The notes beneath the pieces were generated by a model, which was not told where the DNA came from, ran no database searches, and saw only the letters and a program-made list of their open reading frames with translations. From contig NZ_CP093312.1 of assembly GCF_023213175.1 (NCBI RefSeq), positions 2,046,001-2,110,000 of the forward strand: 64,000 nucleotides of DNA. Direction: 5' to 3'. Numbering within the stretch: position 1 is the stretch's first letter; each line of letters starts with the position of its first letter. Position numbers and translations under genes: made by a program. This stretch comes from Sulfurovum sp. XGS-02 (GTDB lineage: Bacteria > Campylobacterota > Campylobacteria > Campylobacterales > Sulfurovaceae). Of the stretch, positions 53,077 through 62,143 are shown in pieces.

Positions 53077-54765
53077 ATGAGAAGTGATGAAATAAAAGAG
53101 GGGTTTAGTAGAGCTCCACATAGAAGTCTACTGCGTGCAACCGGTGTAAAAGATGAAGATTTTAAAAAACCGTTCATCGGTGTGGCAAATTCATTTATAG
53201 AGATCATTCCCGGGCACTTTTTCCTTAACAAAGTAGCAGAAGTGATCAAAGAAGAGATACGTGCCAATGGCTGTGTTCCTTTTGAATTCAATACGATCGG
53301 TGTAGATGACGGTATCGCTATGGGGCATGACGGTATGCTCTACTCTCTCCCGAGCCGTGAGATCATCGCGAACTCTGTAGAGACTGTGATGAATGCACAT
53401 AAACTTGATGCAATGATCGCTATCCCGAACTGTGACAAGATCGTTCCTGGAATGATCATGGGTGCTTTACGTGTTGACGTACCTACTGTATTTGTCTCCG
53501 GGGGTCCTATGGAAAAAGGATACACCAAAGATGGTACACCTATTGACCTTGCTACGGCATTTGAGGCGGTAGGTAAGCATGAAACCGGTGAGATCACAGA
53601 TGAAGAGCTTCACGATATCGAGTGTAATGCGTGTCCAAGCGGCGGGTCTTGTTCAGGGATGTTCACGGCAAACTCTATGAACACACTAATGGAAGCCATG
53701 GGTATTGCTCTTCCGGGCAACGGGACGATACTCGCTCTTACACCGGAGAGAACAGAGCTTTACAGAAAAGCTGCCAGACGTATCTGTGAGATAGCAAAAT
53801 CAGAACAGAGCGAACGTGAAAAATACCGAATAAGAAATATTTTAAATGAAAATGCTGTACGTAATGCGTTTGCAGTAGATATGGCCATGGGTGGTAGTTC
53901 AAATACCGTACTCCATATGCTGGCTATCGCAAAAGAAGCTGAAATAGACTTCAATCTTGAAGATATCAATGCGATCTCTAAACGTGTTTCTCACATTGCA
54001 AAGATCTCTCCATCACTCTCGACTGTACACATGGAAGACATCAACAAAGCGGGCGGAGTCAATGCCGTCATGCATGAAATGATGAAACGCGGTGATAATA
54101 TCCTCATAGACAACCTATCCATTACAGGGGAAACACTCTATGAAAAAGTAAAAGATGCTAAGATCCTGGATACCAATATTATCCACACGATCGATAATCC
54201 TTATTCTGAAGTGGGTGGACTTGCTATCCTTTACGGTAATCTTGCAGAACAGGGTGCCGTGATCAAAACAGCAGGGATCACTGGAGATAGAGTCTTTACT
54301 GGTACTGCAGTATGCTTCAACTCGCAAGATGAAGCCATTGAAGGTATTATCGGAGGGAAGGTAAAAGCCGGAAATGTTGTCGTCATACGATATGAAGGTC
54401 CTCGCGGTGGTCCTGGTATGCAAGAGATGCTCAGTCCTACAAGCCTCATCATGGGTATGGGTCTGGGAGACAAAGTGGCATTGATCACGGATGGAAGATT
54501 CTCTGGAGCAACAAGAGGAGCAAGTATAGGTCACGTCAGTCCTGAAGCTGCAGAAGGCGGACTCATAGGGCTACTTGAAGATGGAGATGAGATACATATC
54601 GATGTGGACAATTACATCTTGGAGGCAAGACTCTCCTTTGAAGAGATCGCGGAAAGAAGAGACAACTTCAAACCTTTGGTCAAGCCATTGAAAAGTAAAT
54701 GGTTAAGACAATATAGAGCGCTGGTCACCAATGCGAGTTCCGGAGCCGTTTTAGAAGCTGAATAA
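53077..54765 (+). CDS. ilvD: Dihydroxy-acid dehydratase
   Basis: 562 residues, full length. Iron-sulfur ligands in the expected places: the first Cys in [12 protein letters not shown], and [19 protein letters not shown] (about 185-203); the family signature [17 protein letters not shown] and [22 protein letters not shown] are intact. It makes the 2-oxo acids for valine, leucine and isoleucine. Single gene, followed by a hairpin. Its start codon follows a very AT-rich leader after the tRNA-Gly promoter region. Confidence 0.97.
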   Translation: MRSDEIKEGFSRAPHRSLLRATGVKDEDFKKPFIGVANSFIEIIPGHFFLNKVAEVIKEEIRANGCVPFEFNTIGVDDGIAMGHDGMLYSLPSREIIANSVETVMNAHKLDAMIAIPNCDKIVPGMIMGALRVDVPTVFVSGGPMEKGYTKDGTPIDLATAFEAVGKHETGEITDEELHDIECNACPSGGSCSGMFTANSMNTLMEAMGIALPGNGTILALTPERTELYRKAARRICEIAKSEQSEREKYRIRNILNENAVRNAFAVDMAMGGSSNTVLHMLAIAKEAEIDFNLEDINAISKRVSHIAKISPSLSTVHMEDINKAGGVNAVMHEMMKRGDNILIDNLSITGETLYEKVKDAKILDTNIIHTIDNPYSEVGGLAILYGNLAEQGAVIKTAGITGDRVFTGTAVCFNSQDEAIEGIIGGKVKAGNVVVIRYEGPRGGPGMQEMLSPTSLIMGMGLGDKVALITDGRFSGATRGASIGHVSPEAAEGGLIGLLEDGDEIHIDVDNYILEARLSFEEIAERRDNFKPLVKPLKSKWLRQYRALVTNASSGAVLEAE

Positions 54766-54790
54766 TAGTTATCCTGCTTCCATATCATCC

Positions 54791-54815
54791 CCTGTCAAGG
54801 CTTTTCCTTGGCAGG
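54791..54815 (+). terminator. Hairpin after ilvD
   Basis: CCTGTCAAGG / CCTTGGCAGG pairs over 10 bases with one G-U, 5-base loop, about 25 bases past the ilvD stop, followed by TCCTTCTT. Confidence 0.6.
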
Positions 54816-54840
54816 TCCTTCTTAACTCTCTACAAATAAT

Positions 54841-55053
54841 TTAATGTATCAAGTGAAATCTTGATATCAGTTTACCCATCCGTGTCGACTTTAAAGGCAA
54901 TACTACAATATCATGCAGGCTATTTTTCTTTTCCATAGTATGGATTGGGATAACACCTCCTTCTCTTTCAAGTACTTCACCACAACTCGCACATTGTTTC
55001 CATATACCATCCCAAGATACATTGGTATTGTTACATTTTCTACAGGCATCCAT
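54841..55053 (-). CDS. Small zinc-ribbon protein
   Basis: 70 residues. Two C-x2-C pairs, CRKC (about 4-7) and CASC (about 21-24), make a zinc ribbon; the remainder is polar without known motif. No signal peptide. Such ribbons are common in small DNA/RNA-binding or regulatory proteins. It is convergent with ilvD and lies alone. Because the Cys pairs are well spaced I regard it as a real gene, but with no assigned function. Confidence 0.6.
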   Translation of the reverse strand: MDACRKCNNTNVSWDGIWKQCASCGEVLEREGGVIPIHTMEKKNSLHDIVVLPLKSTRMGKLISRFHLIH

Positions 55054-55170
55054 GATGCTTCTTTTACTCCTTTTACACTTTTTTATTCCGATAAAATGAC
55101 CCAGTTCAATTATCTCATACTATAGACTAGGCTTCCGATGTATTGATAGATTTGATTCACTCGAAGGGTT

Positions 55171-55192
55171 ATGAGGAGTGCATACTCCTCAT
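55171..55192 (-). terminator. Hairpin after the NlpC/P60 gene
   Basis: ATGAGGAGT / ACTCCTCAT, a perfect 9-bp inverted repeat with 4-base loop, about 20 bases past the stop codon at 55210. Confidence 0.55.
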
Positions 55193-55209
55193 AGGAAGAG
55201 GACTAGCGA

Positions 55210-56163
55210 TTAAGAAGGTCGTCTTGCACCTTTATATCTGTTGCTATAAAATCTTTTATTAAGACTTGTGATCACAACCTTTTTCTTTGCCGATGAAGCA
55301 TGAATGAACTTATTATCTCCAAGATAAATCCCTACATGATTCACATACCCTTTACGTTTTTTAGACGTATCAAAGAAGACCAGGTCTCCCTTTTGCAACT
55401 CACTTCTTTTCACGAATTTCCCGAATTTTGACTGCCTGATCGAGGTACGCGGTATATCGATACCGAAATTTCTATAGACAAATTTTGTAAAACTGGAACA
55501 GTCATAGGTATTTTTATATCCGCTTGCTCCCCATACGTATTTTTTCCCTAATTTGGTTTTTGCCAAAGAAGTGATTCGCTGACATTTATCCGCGTCTTTG
55601 TCTTTTTTGCTTTTAAACAGGTCCGTGAAAGAAAACGTTTTTGGTTCTTCTCTCTTCTCTTTTTCTAAGCTGATCGTATCCAGCTTAGAGATTGAGGCAG
55701 TCAACTTTTTATTTGAACCCGGCTTCTTTGCACTTGCCACTCTATGCGTCTTTTTATTTTGGGGGATATCCAATACCTTTCCAATTTTCAGTATCTGACT
55801 TTTTCTCAATGCATTGGCTTTTCGTATTTTTGTCACAGAAGTATGATGCTTAAGGGCGATAGAAGAAAGGGTGTCTCCCTTTTTTGTCACATATTTTATC
55901 GGTTTTTCAGACGTTTTCGTATAAAGGACATTGGCATTTGCCGGTACTTTCAGTACCTTTCCTATCCTAAGGACAGCACCTTTTTTCAGTCCATTGGTTT
56001 TTCTTACTTTTGAAATGGTTGTATGATGTTTGTGTGCGATAGAAGAGAGGGTGTCCCCTTTTTTAATAGTGTATTTGACCATCTGTTTCGCTGTGTGTGT
56101 CGATGCTGTAGCTGTCATCGTGGTGAGAGATAAGGCACATAGTAACGCATAAAGTTTGTTCAA
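55210..56163 (-). CDS. LysM-LysM-NlpC/P60 cell-wall hydrolase
   Basis: 317 residues: signal peptide (about 1-20), two LysM modules (about 29-73 and 90-135, each YTIKKGDTLSSIAHKHHTT-like), a linker, then an NlpC/P60 domain (about 195-317). The catalytic Cys (YDCSSFTKFVYRNFG), His (VNHVGIYLGD) and second His (FIHASS) are present. It cuts the D-Glu-mDAP peptide bond in peptidoglycan. It fits the DAP-type wall implied by the neighbouring murE. Confidence 0.93.
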   Translation of the reverse strand: MNKLYALLCALSLTTMTATASTHTAKQMVKYTIKKGDTLSSIAHKHHTTISKVRKTNGLKKGAVLRIGKVLKVPANANVLYTKTSEKPIKYVTKKGDTLSSIALKHHTSVTKIRKANALRKSQILKIGKVLDIPQNKKTHRVASAKKPGSNKKLTASISKLDTISLEKEKREEPKTFSFTDLFKSKKDKDADKCQRITSLAKTKLGKKYVWGASGYKNTYDCSSFTKFVYRNFGIDIPRTSIRQSKFGKFVKRSELQKGDLVFFDTSKKRKGYVNHVGIYLGDNKFIHASSAKKKVVITSLNKRFYSNRYKGARRPS

Positions 56164-56336
56164 TGGATTCTCCTACATAATGAAATTATAAGTGTAAATG
56201 ATAAAAATCGATACTTATGAAATATTTGATAGATAGATTGTAGCTATATATGATTAATAAAAAATAAACATGCTTTTAAATCAAGCTTAACCTGTTACCC
56301 ATGCTTTATCCTGCTGAACGACATGTATAGTTGATA
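56164..56336. other. Spacer between the GMC oxidoreductase and LysM-NlpC/P60 genes
   Basis: About 170 AT-rich bases, containing the minus-strand promoter of the LysM gene somewhere near 56180-56210. No small gene or RNA is recognisable. Confidence 0.35.
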
Positions 56337-58019
56337 TTATGTACGCTTTTTTAAGTGACCTACAATGTGATCTGCTACTCTGAATGCATTGGCATAAATG
56401 GTCCAAGTATACGCTACAGAACCTCCTGTAGGCATAAAACTGGCATCTGCCACATAGAGGTTCTTGACATCATGCGATCGGCAATATTTGTTCAATACCG
56501 ATGTCTTAGGGTCATTTCCAAAACGGCATCCTCCCGCGACCAGGTTCTGCGGGGGTGTCGGAGAGATAGCAGAGTATATATTCTTAGCTCCCATCTCTTC
56601 GAGTATCCTCTCACACTTCTTTGCAATATAATTTCCCACTTTCAGGTCTTGAGGATGTCCTTCCACACGCAGTTTTCCTACAGGCATACCGAACTTGTCT
56701 TTATGCACAGGGTCAAGGGAGACAAAACAGTTGTCATTCGGGAGCCAGTCATTAAAGACCTCAAATCGTATACTTTTTTGCTCTGTAAAGCGGGACACCA
56801 CACGTTCACCCAGCTCTTTCCCCCACACAAGCTTACCCTCTTTGTAATTGTCTTTCCGTGCCCGAGTGATGATATTTTGATGTTCAAACATAAATTCAAC
56901 GGACCCTCCTTTAAATTTACCATCCCACCAATGGTCAATAAAATACCAATCCAGAATAGAGCGGTTGACAAAAAGTCCTGTTGTCATCAACTCTTCAAAT
57001 TTTATCTCTTTCAAGGCATCCTTATGCAGTTCTCCCTGTCCGGAACCTCCCGCAGAGAAAATGAGGTTCTTCCCAAGCTCACCGCTACTGTTCCCCAAAC
57101 CATCAGGATGATGCACATTGGCTGAATTGAGTAAAAGCCTTGCACTCTCGTGCGCCTGTGCGGCCACAACAAAGATCCTGCCTTTGACCTTTTTCTCTTT
57201 CCCTGTCACTGTGTCAACCACTACGGCATGATCTACCTCATCCTGTTTGCCAGTATGCAGATACTTCACATAGCTGTTACTCAGCAAGGTCAGGTTACCT
57301 GTAGCCAAAGCAGGTTTTAAAAGCGCCTCTCTCGAACTTCCCTTGGCCCCGGAGCTGCACCCGTAGCTTCCGCAGCGGTTTGAATAATAACAGGCATTAC
57401 GTCCGGGCTTGTCTTTTGAGAGTACTGCTCTTGGTGTGACAAGCGGTGTAATGTCAAGAGCTTGACAACTTTTGTCAAAAAGCTTTACCACAGCATTCTC
57501 TTTGGTCGGAGGCTGTGTAAAATCTGCAGTACTTCGGGGCGGTTCAAAGGGATGCTTCTCGACTTTTCCCGAAATGCCTACCAACTCTTCAGTCAGCGTA
57601 TAATAGGGTTCCAACTCTTCATACGATATGGGCCAGTCGACTACATTGGCTCCTTCTATCTCTCCGTATTTGCTCTTCAGTCTGAAATCATCGGGGTGCA
57701 TACGGTGCAGCATACCCGACATCAAATTGGAAGAGCCCCCTACGATGTTCCCGTTCCAAAAACTCCACCCCGATTCATAGGTAGGCGTAGTTACCCACTC
57801 ACCATCTACTTTCTCTTCAATGGTATGATACTCATCAAACAGATTGGGCGTGACCAGATCTCTTCTGCAGTAAGCCAACTCATCTTTAGAGAACTCTTCA
57901 CGCTTGATGAGCCGCCCTTTTTCCAACACGGCTACTTTGTACCCAGCTTGACATAATGTATAGGCTACAGCACCCCCACTTGCTCCTGAGCCGACGATGA
58001 CAACATCATACATACTCAT
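56337..58019 (-). CDS. GMC-family FAD-dependent oxidoreductase (gluconate/sorbitol dehydrogenase-like large subunit)
   Basis: 560 residues. The FAD-binding motif GSGASGGAVAYTLCQAGYKV (about 10-29) and the GMC C-terminal signature (CRSHDVKNLYVADASFMPTGGSVAYTWTIYANAFRVADHI) are present. It shares a four-base overlap (ATGA) with the preceding gluconate-2-dehydrogenase subunit-3 gene. The complex usually also has a cytochrome c subunit; none is seen next to it. Substrate unknown. Confidence 0.88.
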   Translation of the reverse strand: MSMYDVVIVGSGASGGAVAYTLCQAGYKVAVLEKGRLIKREEFSKDELAYCRRDLVTPNLFDEYHTIEEKVDGEWVTTPTYESGWSFWNGNIVGGSSNLMSGMLHRMHPDDFRLKSKYGEIEGANVVDWPISYEELEPYYTLTEELVGISGKVEKHPFEPPRSTADFTQPPTKENAVVKLFDKSCQALDITPLVTPRAVLSKDKPGRNACYYSNRCGSYGCSSGAKGSSREALLKPALATGNLTLLSNSYVKYLHTGKQDEVDHAVVVDTVTGKEKKVKGRIFVVAAQAHESARLLLNSANVHHPDGLGNSSGELGKNLIFSAGGSGQGELHKDALKEIKFEELMTTGLFVNRSILDWYFIDHWWDGKFKGGSVEFMFEHQNIITRARKDNYKEGKLVWGKELGERVVSRFTEQKSIRFEVFNDWLPNDNCFVSLDPVHKDKFGMPVGKLRVEGHPQDLKVGNYIAKKCERILEEMGAKNIYSAISPTPPQNLVAGGCRFGNDPKTSVLNKYCRSHDVKNLYVADASFMPTGGSVAYTWTIYANAFRVADHIVGHLKKRT

Positions 58020-58516
58020 AACTCTATATATCTTGTTGTAGGTCTGGGGAGACCGCTATACGAGGAGATCGCCTGCCACCCTGCTTCTTCAATATTTGAA
58101 CCGTAGATCGGATCGCTAAAGAGCCCTTCCATCGTCAGTGTCATGATATGGGACAGCCAATTTCGGCCATAACGTGTCTCCTCATACGCACGCAAGGCCT
58201 TTTCTTTCTCCTGATCTGTCATCGATATAAACCTTCCTTGTTCACGTTTCTCCAGCTCTTTTGCCCCCTCAATGACAAACGCTTTGATATCCCTATCAAA
58301 GCTCTGATGCATCATCGTTTCAAACAAGAATTGTGTGGCCTTCATCGATCTGGCAGAGGGAAGCTTGCTTCCTTCAGGAAACAGATGCTCCTGTACCGCA
58401 GAGAGTGTCGGTGCTACCTTTTTAAATGTTTTCTCAAACTCACTGACCCCTTTTGCCTTTATATAGGGGGAGAGTCCCAGAACGGAACCGAATATGAGGA
58501 ATTTTCTTCTTTTCAT
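58016..58516 (-). CDS. Gluconate 2-dehydrogenase subunit 3-like protein
   Basis: 166 residues with a twin-arginine-like start (MKRRKFLIFGSVLGLSPYIKAKG) and the subunit-3 fold marks (LSAVQEHLFPEGSKLPSARSM, TLTMEGLFSDPIYGSNIEEAGWQAI). It escorts the FAD subunit through the Tat pathway. First gene of the two-gene unit with the GMC oxidoreductase. Confidence 0.85.
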   Translation of the reverse strand: MKRRKFLIFGSVLGLSPYIKAKGVSEFEKTFKKVAPTLSAVQEHLFPEGSKLPSARSMKATQFLFETMMHQSFDRDIKAFVIEGAKELEKREQGRFISMTDQEKEKALRAYEETRYGRNWLSHIMTLTMEGLFSDPIYGSNIEEAGWQAISSYSGLPRPTTRYIEL

Positions 58517-58646
58517 TGCACTCTCTTTACATTGATTTTTTTATTATACCCACTCATTTGTGCACTTTGGGTGCAACAGACTACACATACCTTACACAAG
58601 TTATATATTATACTGCAACTGTCAAAAAAATATAAGGAGACATATT

Positions 58647-58838
58647 ATGAAAAGTTTCATTATTAGTGCATTCATAGGTTTGACCATGCTTGCTTTTACC
58701 GGCTGTACAAAGAACGGTACTGCCGAAGCAGAAGCTAAATGTTCAGCAAGCAGCAAATGTGAAGGAGCAACAAAATGTTCTGGAGACACTTCTAAAGCTG
58801 TGACAACAAAATGTGATGCCAGTAAGAAATGTGGTTAA
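58647..58838 (+). CDS. Small Cys-rich lipoprotein with repeated KC motif
   Basis: 63 residues from the ATG at 58647 after AAGGAG. Signal peptide with lipobox LAFTGC (Cys near 20), then repeats AKCSASSKCEGATKCSGDT...TKCDASKKCG, a Lys-Cys pair every six or seven residues. It resembles metal-binding or bufferin-type peptides. It is the first of three small Cys-rich genes in a row of similar style. No known family can be named. Confidence 0.7.
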   Translation: MKSFIISAFIGLTMLAFTGCTKNGTAEAEAKCSASSKCEGATKCSGDTSKAVTTKCDASKKCG

Positions 58839-58946
58839 TAAAAATGACTACTCTCTGTTTGGGTTAAGTGTTTCTAGTCGTTAGTAAGACATTGTAGAAT
58901 ACACTTATATTTCACAACAATCCCCATGATTTGAAAGGATATGATA

Positions 58947-59135
58947 ATGATAAAATTACTCTTTTGGGCACTCATGAGCTTGTCACTGCTTTGCTTTACA
59001 GGGTGTGGAGGAAAAGAAGATACAAAGACTGAGCCTATGACGAAATGTGAAGCAGGAAAATGTGATAGTGCTATGCAAAAATCGGATGTACCTGCACAAA
59101 AGTGTAATGCAGATGCTAAAGATGGAGATCACTGA
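58947..59135 (+). CDS. Small Cys-containing lipoprotein
   Basis: 62 residues from the ATG at 58947, 7 bases after AAAGGA; an ATG two codons upstream is too close to the site. Lipobox LCFTGC (Cys near 20) and three later KC pairs (TKCEAGKCDSAM, QKCNADAKDGDH). It is probably a paralog of the gene at 58647. Confidence 0.68.
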   Translation: MIKLLFWALMSLSLLCFTGCGGKEDTKTEPMTKCEAGKCDSAMQKSDVPAQKCNADAKDGDH

Positions 59136-59263
59136 TCTCTTCTTTCTGTCCTCTCTAAAAGAGGACAATCTTCTTTTTCTTTACGCAATACACACACCCT
59201 GCACATCTTTCATACTATACTTGTAGTGTAACAACAAACATATTGTATATAAAGGAGTTACAA

Positions 59264-59701
59264 ATGCTTAAAGATATCTATTCAAGCACCAGAAATATAT
59301 TAAGCAAGGGAGAAGATATAGCCTTGCTTTTAGCCAGACTCACTATAGCCTATGGATTTTACAACCCGGCGATGCAAAAGTGGTCAGATATGTCCAGTGT
59401 TGCCAGCTGGTTTGGTACCCTGGGCATCCCCTTCCCTACGCTGAATGCTTATCTGGCAGCCAGTACGGAACTACTGGGTGTTGTCTTATTAACACTGGGA
59501 CTCTTTACAAGACTGATCTCACTCCCCCTTATTGTGGTGATGATCGTTGCCATTATTACCGTACATATAGGCCATGGTTTTTCTGCGGGAGACAATGGGT
59601 TTGAAATTCCTTTATATTACATGTTGTTTTTAGCAATGTTCGCTTCATTTGGAGCCGGAAAATTCAGCTTAGACCACCTTCTTTTTGGTGAAGAGCAATA
59701 A
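59264..59701 (+). CDS. DoxX-family membrane protein (HvfX-like by context)
   Basis: 145 residues from the ATG at 59264 (AAAGGAG 6 bases upstream). Four hydrophobic segments (about 18-35, 58-78, 82-103, 112-132) and DoxX marks (LLLARLTIAYGFYNPAMQKW, LTLGLFTRLISLPL). It lies between two small Cys-rich genes, which matches the DoxX (HvfX/BufD) partner found in bufferin-type metallophore loci. The maturase gene usual for those loci (HvfB) is not in the window. Confidence 0.8.
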   Translation: MLKDIYSSTRNILSKGEDIALLLARLTIAYGFYNPAMQKWSDMSSVASWFGTLGIPFPTLNAYLAASTELLGVVLLTLGLFTRLISLPLIVVMIVAIITVHIGHGFSAGDNGFEIPLYYMLFLAMFASFGAGKFSLDHLLFGEEQ

Positions 59702-59716
59702 CAGAAAGGATGAACC

Positions 59717-60034
59717 ATGAAAAAGAGACTTCAATTAGGACTATTATATCTAGGGGCTTTGGCGTTATCACTTACCTTGGCAACAGCCGAAGGGAAATGT
59801 AACAATGCGCAGCAAGGTATGATGAATCAAGAGGCTAAATGCGGAGACGCTAAAAAAGAGATGAAGTACATGCATGAAAAGCGTGAAACCTATCAAAAAG
59901 AGATGAAGGAGAAAAATGGGAAATGCGGCGACTCAAAAAGAGACATGATGGATAAGGATGGTAAATGTAACGCTTCTCCCAAACCAAAACCCGCACCGAC
60001 TAAAGGCAAATGCGGACAAGGTAAATGTGGCTAA
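59717..60034 (+). CDS. Exported Cys-rich peptide, bufferin/HvfA-like
   Basis: 105 residues, starting 7-8 bases after GAAAGGA. Signal peptide (about 1-25, cleavage after ATA), then six KC motifs: EGKCNN, EAKCGD, NGKCGD, DGKCNA and KGKCGQGKCG at the C-terminus. The EGKCG-like repeats are the mark of bufferin/HvfA precursors, which are modified on Cys to thiooxazole or related groups by an MNIO enzyme and chelate copper. It follows the DoxX gene by 15 bases and ends in a strong terminator. Precursor status is inferred. Confidence 0.72.
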   Translation: MKKRLQLGLLYLGALALSLTLATAEGKCNNAQQGMMNQEAKCGDAKKEMKYMHEKRETYQKEMKEKNGKCGDSKRDMMDKDGKCNASPKPKPAPTKGKCGQGKCG

Positions 60035-60059
60035 TTTACCCATAACACTTCTTCCCTAC

Positions 60060-60099
60060 ACTCCTCTGTCACGAAGATAGGGGAGTTTTATCTTTCTTT
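60060..60099 (+). terminator. Rho-independent terminator after the HvfA-like gene
   Basis: ACTCCTCT / AGGGGAGT stem (60060-60086) followed by TTTTATCTTTCTTTT, about 25-60 bases past the stop at 60034. The best terminator in this part of the window. Confidence 0.75.
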
Positions 60100-60111
60100 T
60101 ATAAATCATTG

Positions 60112-60117
60112 TATAAT
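60112..60117 (+). promoter_or_regulatory. -10 hexamer for the lipoprotein-FTR unit
   Basis: TATAAT 27 bases before the ATG at 60145. Confidence 0.5.
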
Positions 60118-60144
60118 GTACCTATGAAGTCCAAAAGGATACCT

Positions 60145-60654
60145 ATGCGATACTTACTGATCATGCTTACACTCTTATTATCTCTTACAGGATGTGAGGA
60201 CAAGGAACAGCTGGCCAAGCAACAGGCGGCACATGATACCCAAATAGCACAACAAGCCAGAGCAGAACTGCTTGCTGAACTTGAGGCGGAAAAGCTGCGG
60301 AAACAAAAAGAGTCGCAAGAAAAAAATGAAACAAAGCTCAACAAAATGGGCGTCCGTATGAATGATGGCATTATCACGATCGATACGAACAAGACAAAAG
60401 CATTTTTCAGAGACTTCAATCAAAAAATGTCTGCAAAAATGAAAAAGATCTCTGATGACCTGGAAAAAGGGATTATTGAGACCAAAGAGGCCGGGGTGGA
60501 GATGAATGAAGAGTATATTCATATCGATCTCAACAAAACCCAAGATCTACTGCAGGAATGGGGAAAGAAAATGCAAATTTTTGTACAAGAGTTGGATGAA
60601 ATGGCACGTACAATAGAAACAAATGCCTCAAATACGACAAATAAAGGAATGTAA
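60145..60654 (+). CDS. Coiled-coil lipoprotein upstream of the FTR-rhodanese fusion
   Basis: 169 residues from the ATG at 60145 (AAAGGA about 5 bases upstream); earlier ATGs in the frame (60109, 60124) lie over the promoter. Lipobox LSLTGC (Cys near 17), then a highly charged coiled-coil region (about 30-90) and two similar segments (GVRMNDGIITIDTNKTKAFFRDFNQKM and GVEMNEEYIHIDLNKTQDLLQEWGKKM). The stop overlaps the next ATG (TAATG), so the two are coupled. Function unknown. Confidence 0.78.
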   Translation: MRYLLIMLTLLLSLTGCEDKEQLAKQQAAHDTQIAQQARAELLAELEAEKLRKQKESQEKNETKLNKMGVRMNDGIITIDTNKTKAFFRDFNQKMSAKMKKISDDLEKGIIETKEAGVEMNEEYIHIDLNKTQDLLQEWGKKMQIFVQELDEMARTIETNASNTTNKGM

Positions 60655-61394
60655 TGCAACCGATAGATATGAACTCAGATGAATTTCAAGCCGAACTGGA
60701 AAAGACTTGGGCCTTTGTAGATAAGGTCAATAACCAGTTTGGTTTTGTTCCCAACCCTAATGAAGAGGTCAACGAAGGTGTGGCGATGGGGCTTGCACGC
60801 AATAAGCTCATCTACGGTAAAAGGTTTTGTCCTTGTTTTATGGTAATTGGAGAGACAAAAGAGGAGCAAAAAGCAGCAGATAACCGTATCTGCCCATGTA
60901 CCCCTGCCCTGGAAAAAGAGATCCCTGAAGACGGTACCTGCCACTGTGGGATCTTCTGTACACCGGAGTACGCTCAGGCACAAGCACAGCATGATGCCAT
61001 AGAGGAAGTCGTACATCAACACTCCGGTGGCTTGACCAAAGAGCAGGCAGAGCTTCTTCTCAAAGAAGAGCAGCTTGACGGAGATGAACTTGAAGCGCTC
61101 ATAGAAGCAAAAAAACTGGGGATGATCAATTTTACCCTTGTGGATACAAGAGAGTACATGGAGTATCAAATGGAACATATCGTAGGGACTGATGTACTTG
61201 TACCTACCTCACAATTCTACGCAAAAGTAGAAGCAGAACTTGCAGCGAAGAAAGCAGAACCTATCATCGTATACTGCCATTCAGGCAGCCGAAGCTACCA
61301 GGTGCAACACGCCATGAAAGGCCTGGGCTTCGAACATGTATGCAACCTCAGACCGGGAATCATCGGATTCTCAGGCGAAACACAAAGAGGATAA
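60654..61394 (+). CDS. Ferredoxin-thioredoxin reductase catalytic domain fused to rhodanese
   Basis: 246 residues. The N-terminal half has the FTR catalytic-chain motif CPC-x18-CPC-x13-CHC (C59/C61, C80/C82, C96/C98), the ligands of a [4Fe-4S] cluster plus a redox-active disulfide. A linker leads to a rhodanese domain (about 125-240) with active-site C208 in VYCHSGSRSYQ and the VDTREYMEY start. It could pass electrons from ferredoxin to a disulfide or persulfide carried by the rhodanese. It has no signal peptide. Coupled to the lipoprotein at 60145. Confidence 0.88.
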   Translation: MQPIDMNSDEFQAELEKTWAFVDKVNNQFGFVPNPNEEVNEGVAMGLARNKLIYGKRFCPCFMVIGETKEEQKAADNRICPCTPALEKEIPEDGTCHCGIFCTPEYAQAQAQHDAIEEVVHQHSGGLTKEQAELLLKEEQLDGDELEALIEAKKLGMINFTLVDTREYMEYQMEHIVGTDVLVPTSQFYAKVEAELAAKKAEPIIVYCHSGSRSYQVQHAMKGLGFEHVCNLRPGIIGFSGETQRG

Positions 61395-61408
61395 CCCAAA
61401 ACCCACCC

Positions 61409-61426
61409 GGAGGAATTATTTCCTCC
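61409..61426 (+). terminator. Weak hairpin after the FTR-rhodanese gene
   Basis: GGAGGAA / TTCCTCC stem (61409-61426) about 15 bases past the stop at 61394. Confidence 0.4.
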
Positions 61427-61666
61427 TCTTATACAAGAGGAAGCCCTCACCCCTCAAAAAAATCACAACGATAATACTATTCATCAGCCCACGGCAGTCC
61501 TTTGCATTTTGTTTTTTTGGGTTCGTTTTTCTATTTGTTGCATCAACAAATAAAAAAAGGAATAAATAAAATACAATTCATAAAAAATTCTAAATTTTAA
61601 AAAAGTTGGGGAAATAATTAAAGGGGTTGAGGAGCAAAAGCTCCTCAAAAGATAGTCAACTAAGAC
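61427..61666. other. AT-rich spacer between convergent FTR-rhodanese and rplT
   Basis: About 240 bases. A perfect 9-bp inverted repeat TTGAGGAGC / GCTCCTCAA with an AAAA loop (61627-61648) lies just past the rplT stop and may end both transcripts. No gene is visible. Confidence 0.5.
61627..61648 (-). terminator. Hairpin after rplT
   Basis: Perfect TTGAGGAGC / GCTCCTCAA stem, 4-base loop, about 20-40 bases past the rplT stop on the minus strand. Confidence 0.6.
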
Positions 61667-62023
61667 TTATTTAGCAATCGCAGCTTTTGAAGCTTCCGCT
61701 ACTTTTGCAAAACTTTCAGGCGCATTCATTGCCATATCAGCAAGAATCTTTCTGTCAAGTTCGATATTTGCAAGTTTAAGACCATGCATAAATGTTGAAT
61801 AGTTCAATCCATTCAATCTTGCAGCTGCATTGATACGAACGATCCAGAGTCTTCTGAAATCTCTCTTTTTTTGTCTTCTATCTCTGTAAGCATATACTAA
61901 TGAACGCTCGAGTTGTTCTTTCGCTTTTCTGAAGTGTTTTCTTCTACCGCTGTAGAACCCTCTTGCTTGTTTTAATAGTCTTTTATGACGTCTGTGTCTT
62001 ACGACACCAGTTTTTACTCTCAT
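61667..62023 (-). CDS. rplT: 50S ribosomal protein L20
   Basis: 118 residues with [72 protein letters not shown]-type sequence in the L20 pattern, ending EASKAAIAK. It binds 23S rRNA early in assembly and, in some bacteria, represses its own operon. It is about 120 bases after rpmI. Confidence 0.97.
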   Translation of the reverse strand: MRVKTGVVRHRRHKRLLKQARGFYSGRRKHFRKAKEQLERSLVYAYRDRRQKKRDFRRLWIVRINAAARLNGLNYSTFMHGLKLANIELDRKILADMAMNAPESFAKVAEASKAAIAK

Positions 62024-62143
62024 GGTTTTCCTTTACCTTAGACTTGTACTGCAGCTTGTAAAAAGCCAGTTTTAGTAGGTGTCAAACATTCTCTCTGTTT
62101 GAACTTGCCCCTAATCGGGGGAATATTATCTATCAGAAGATGA

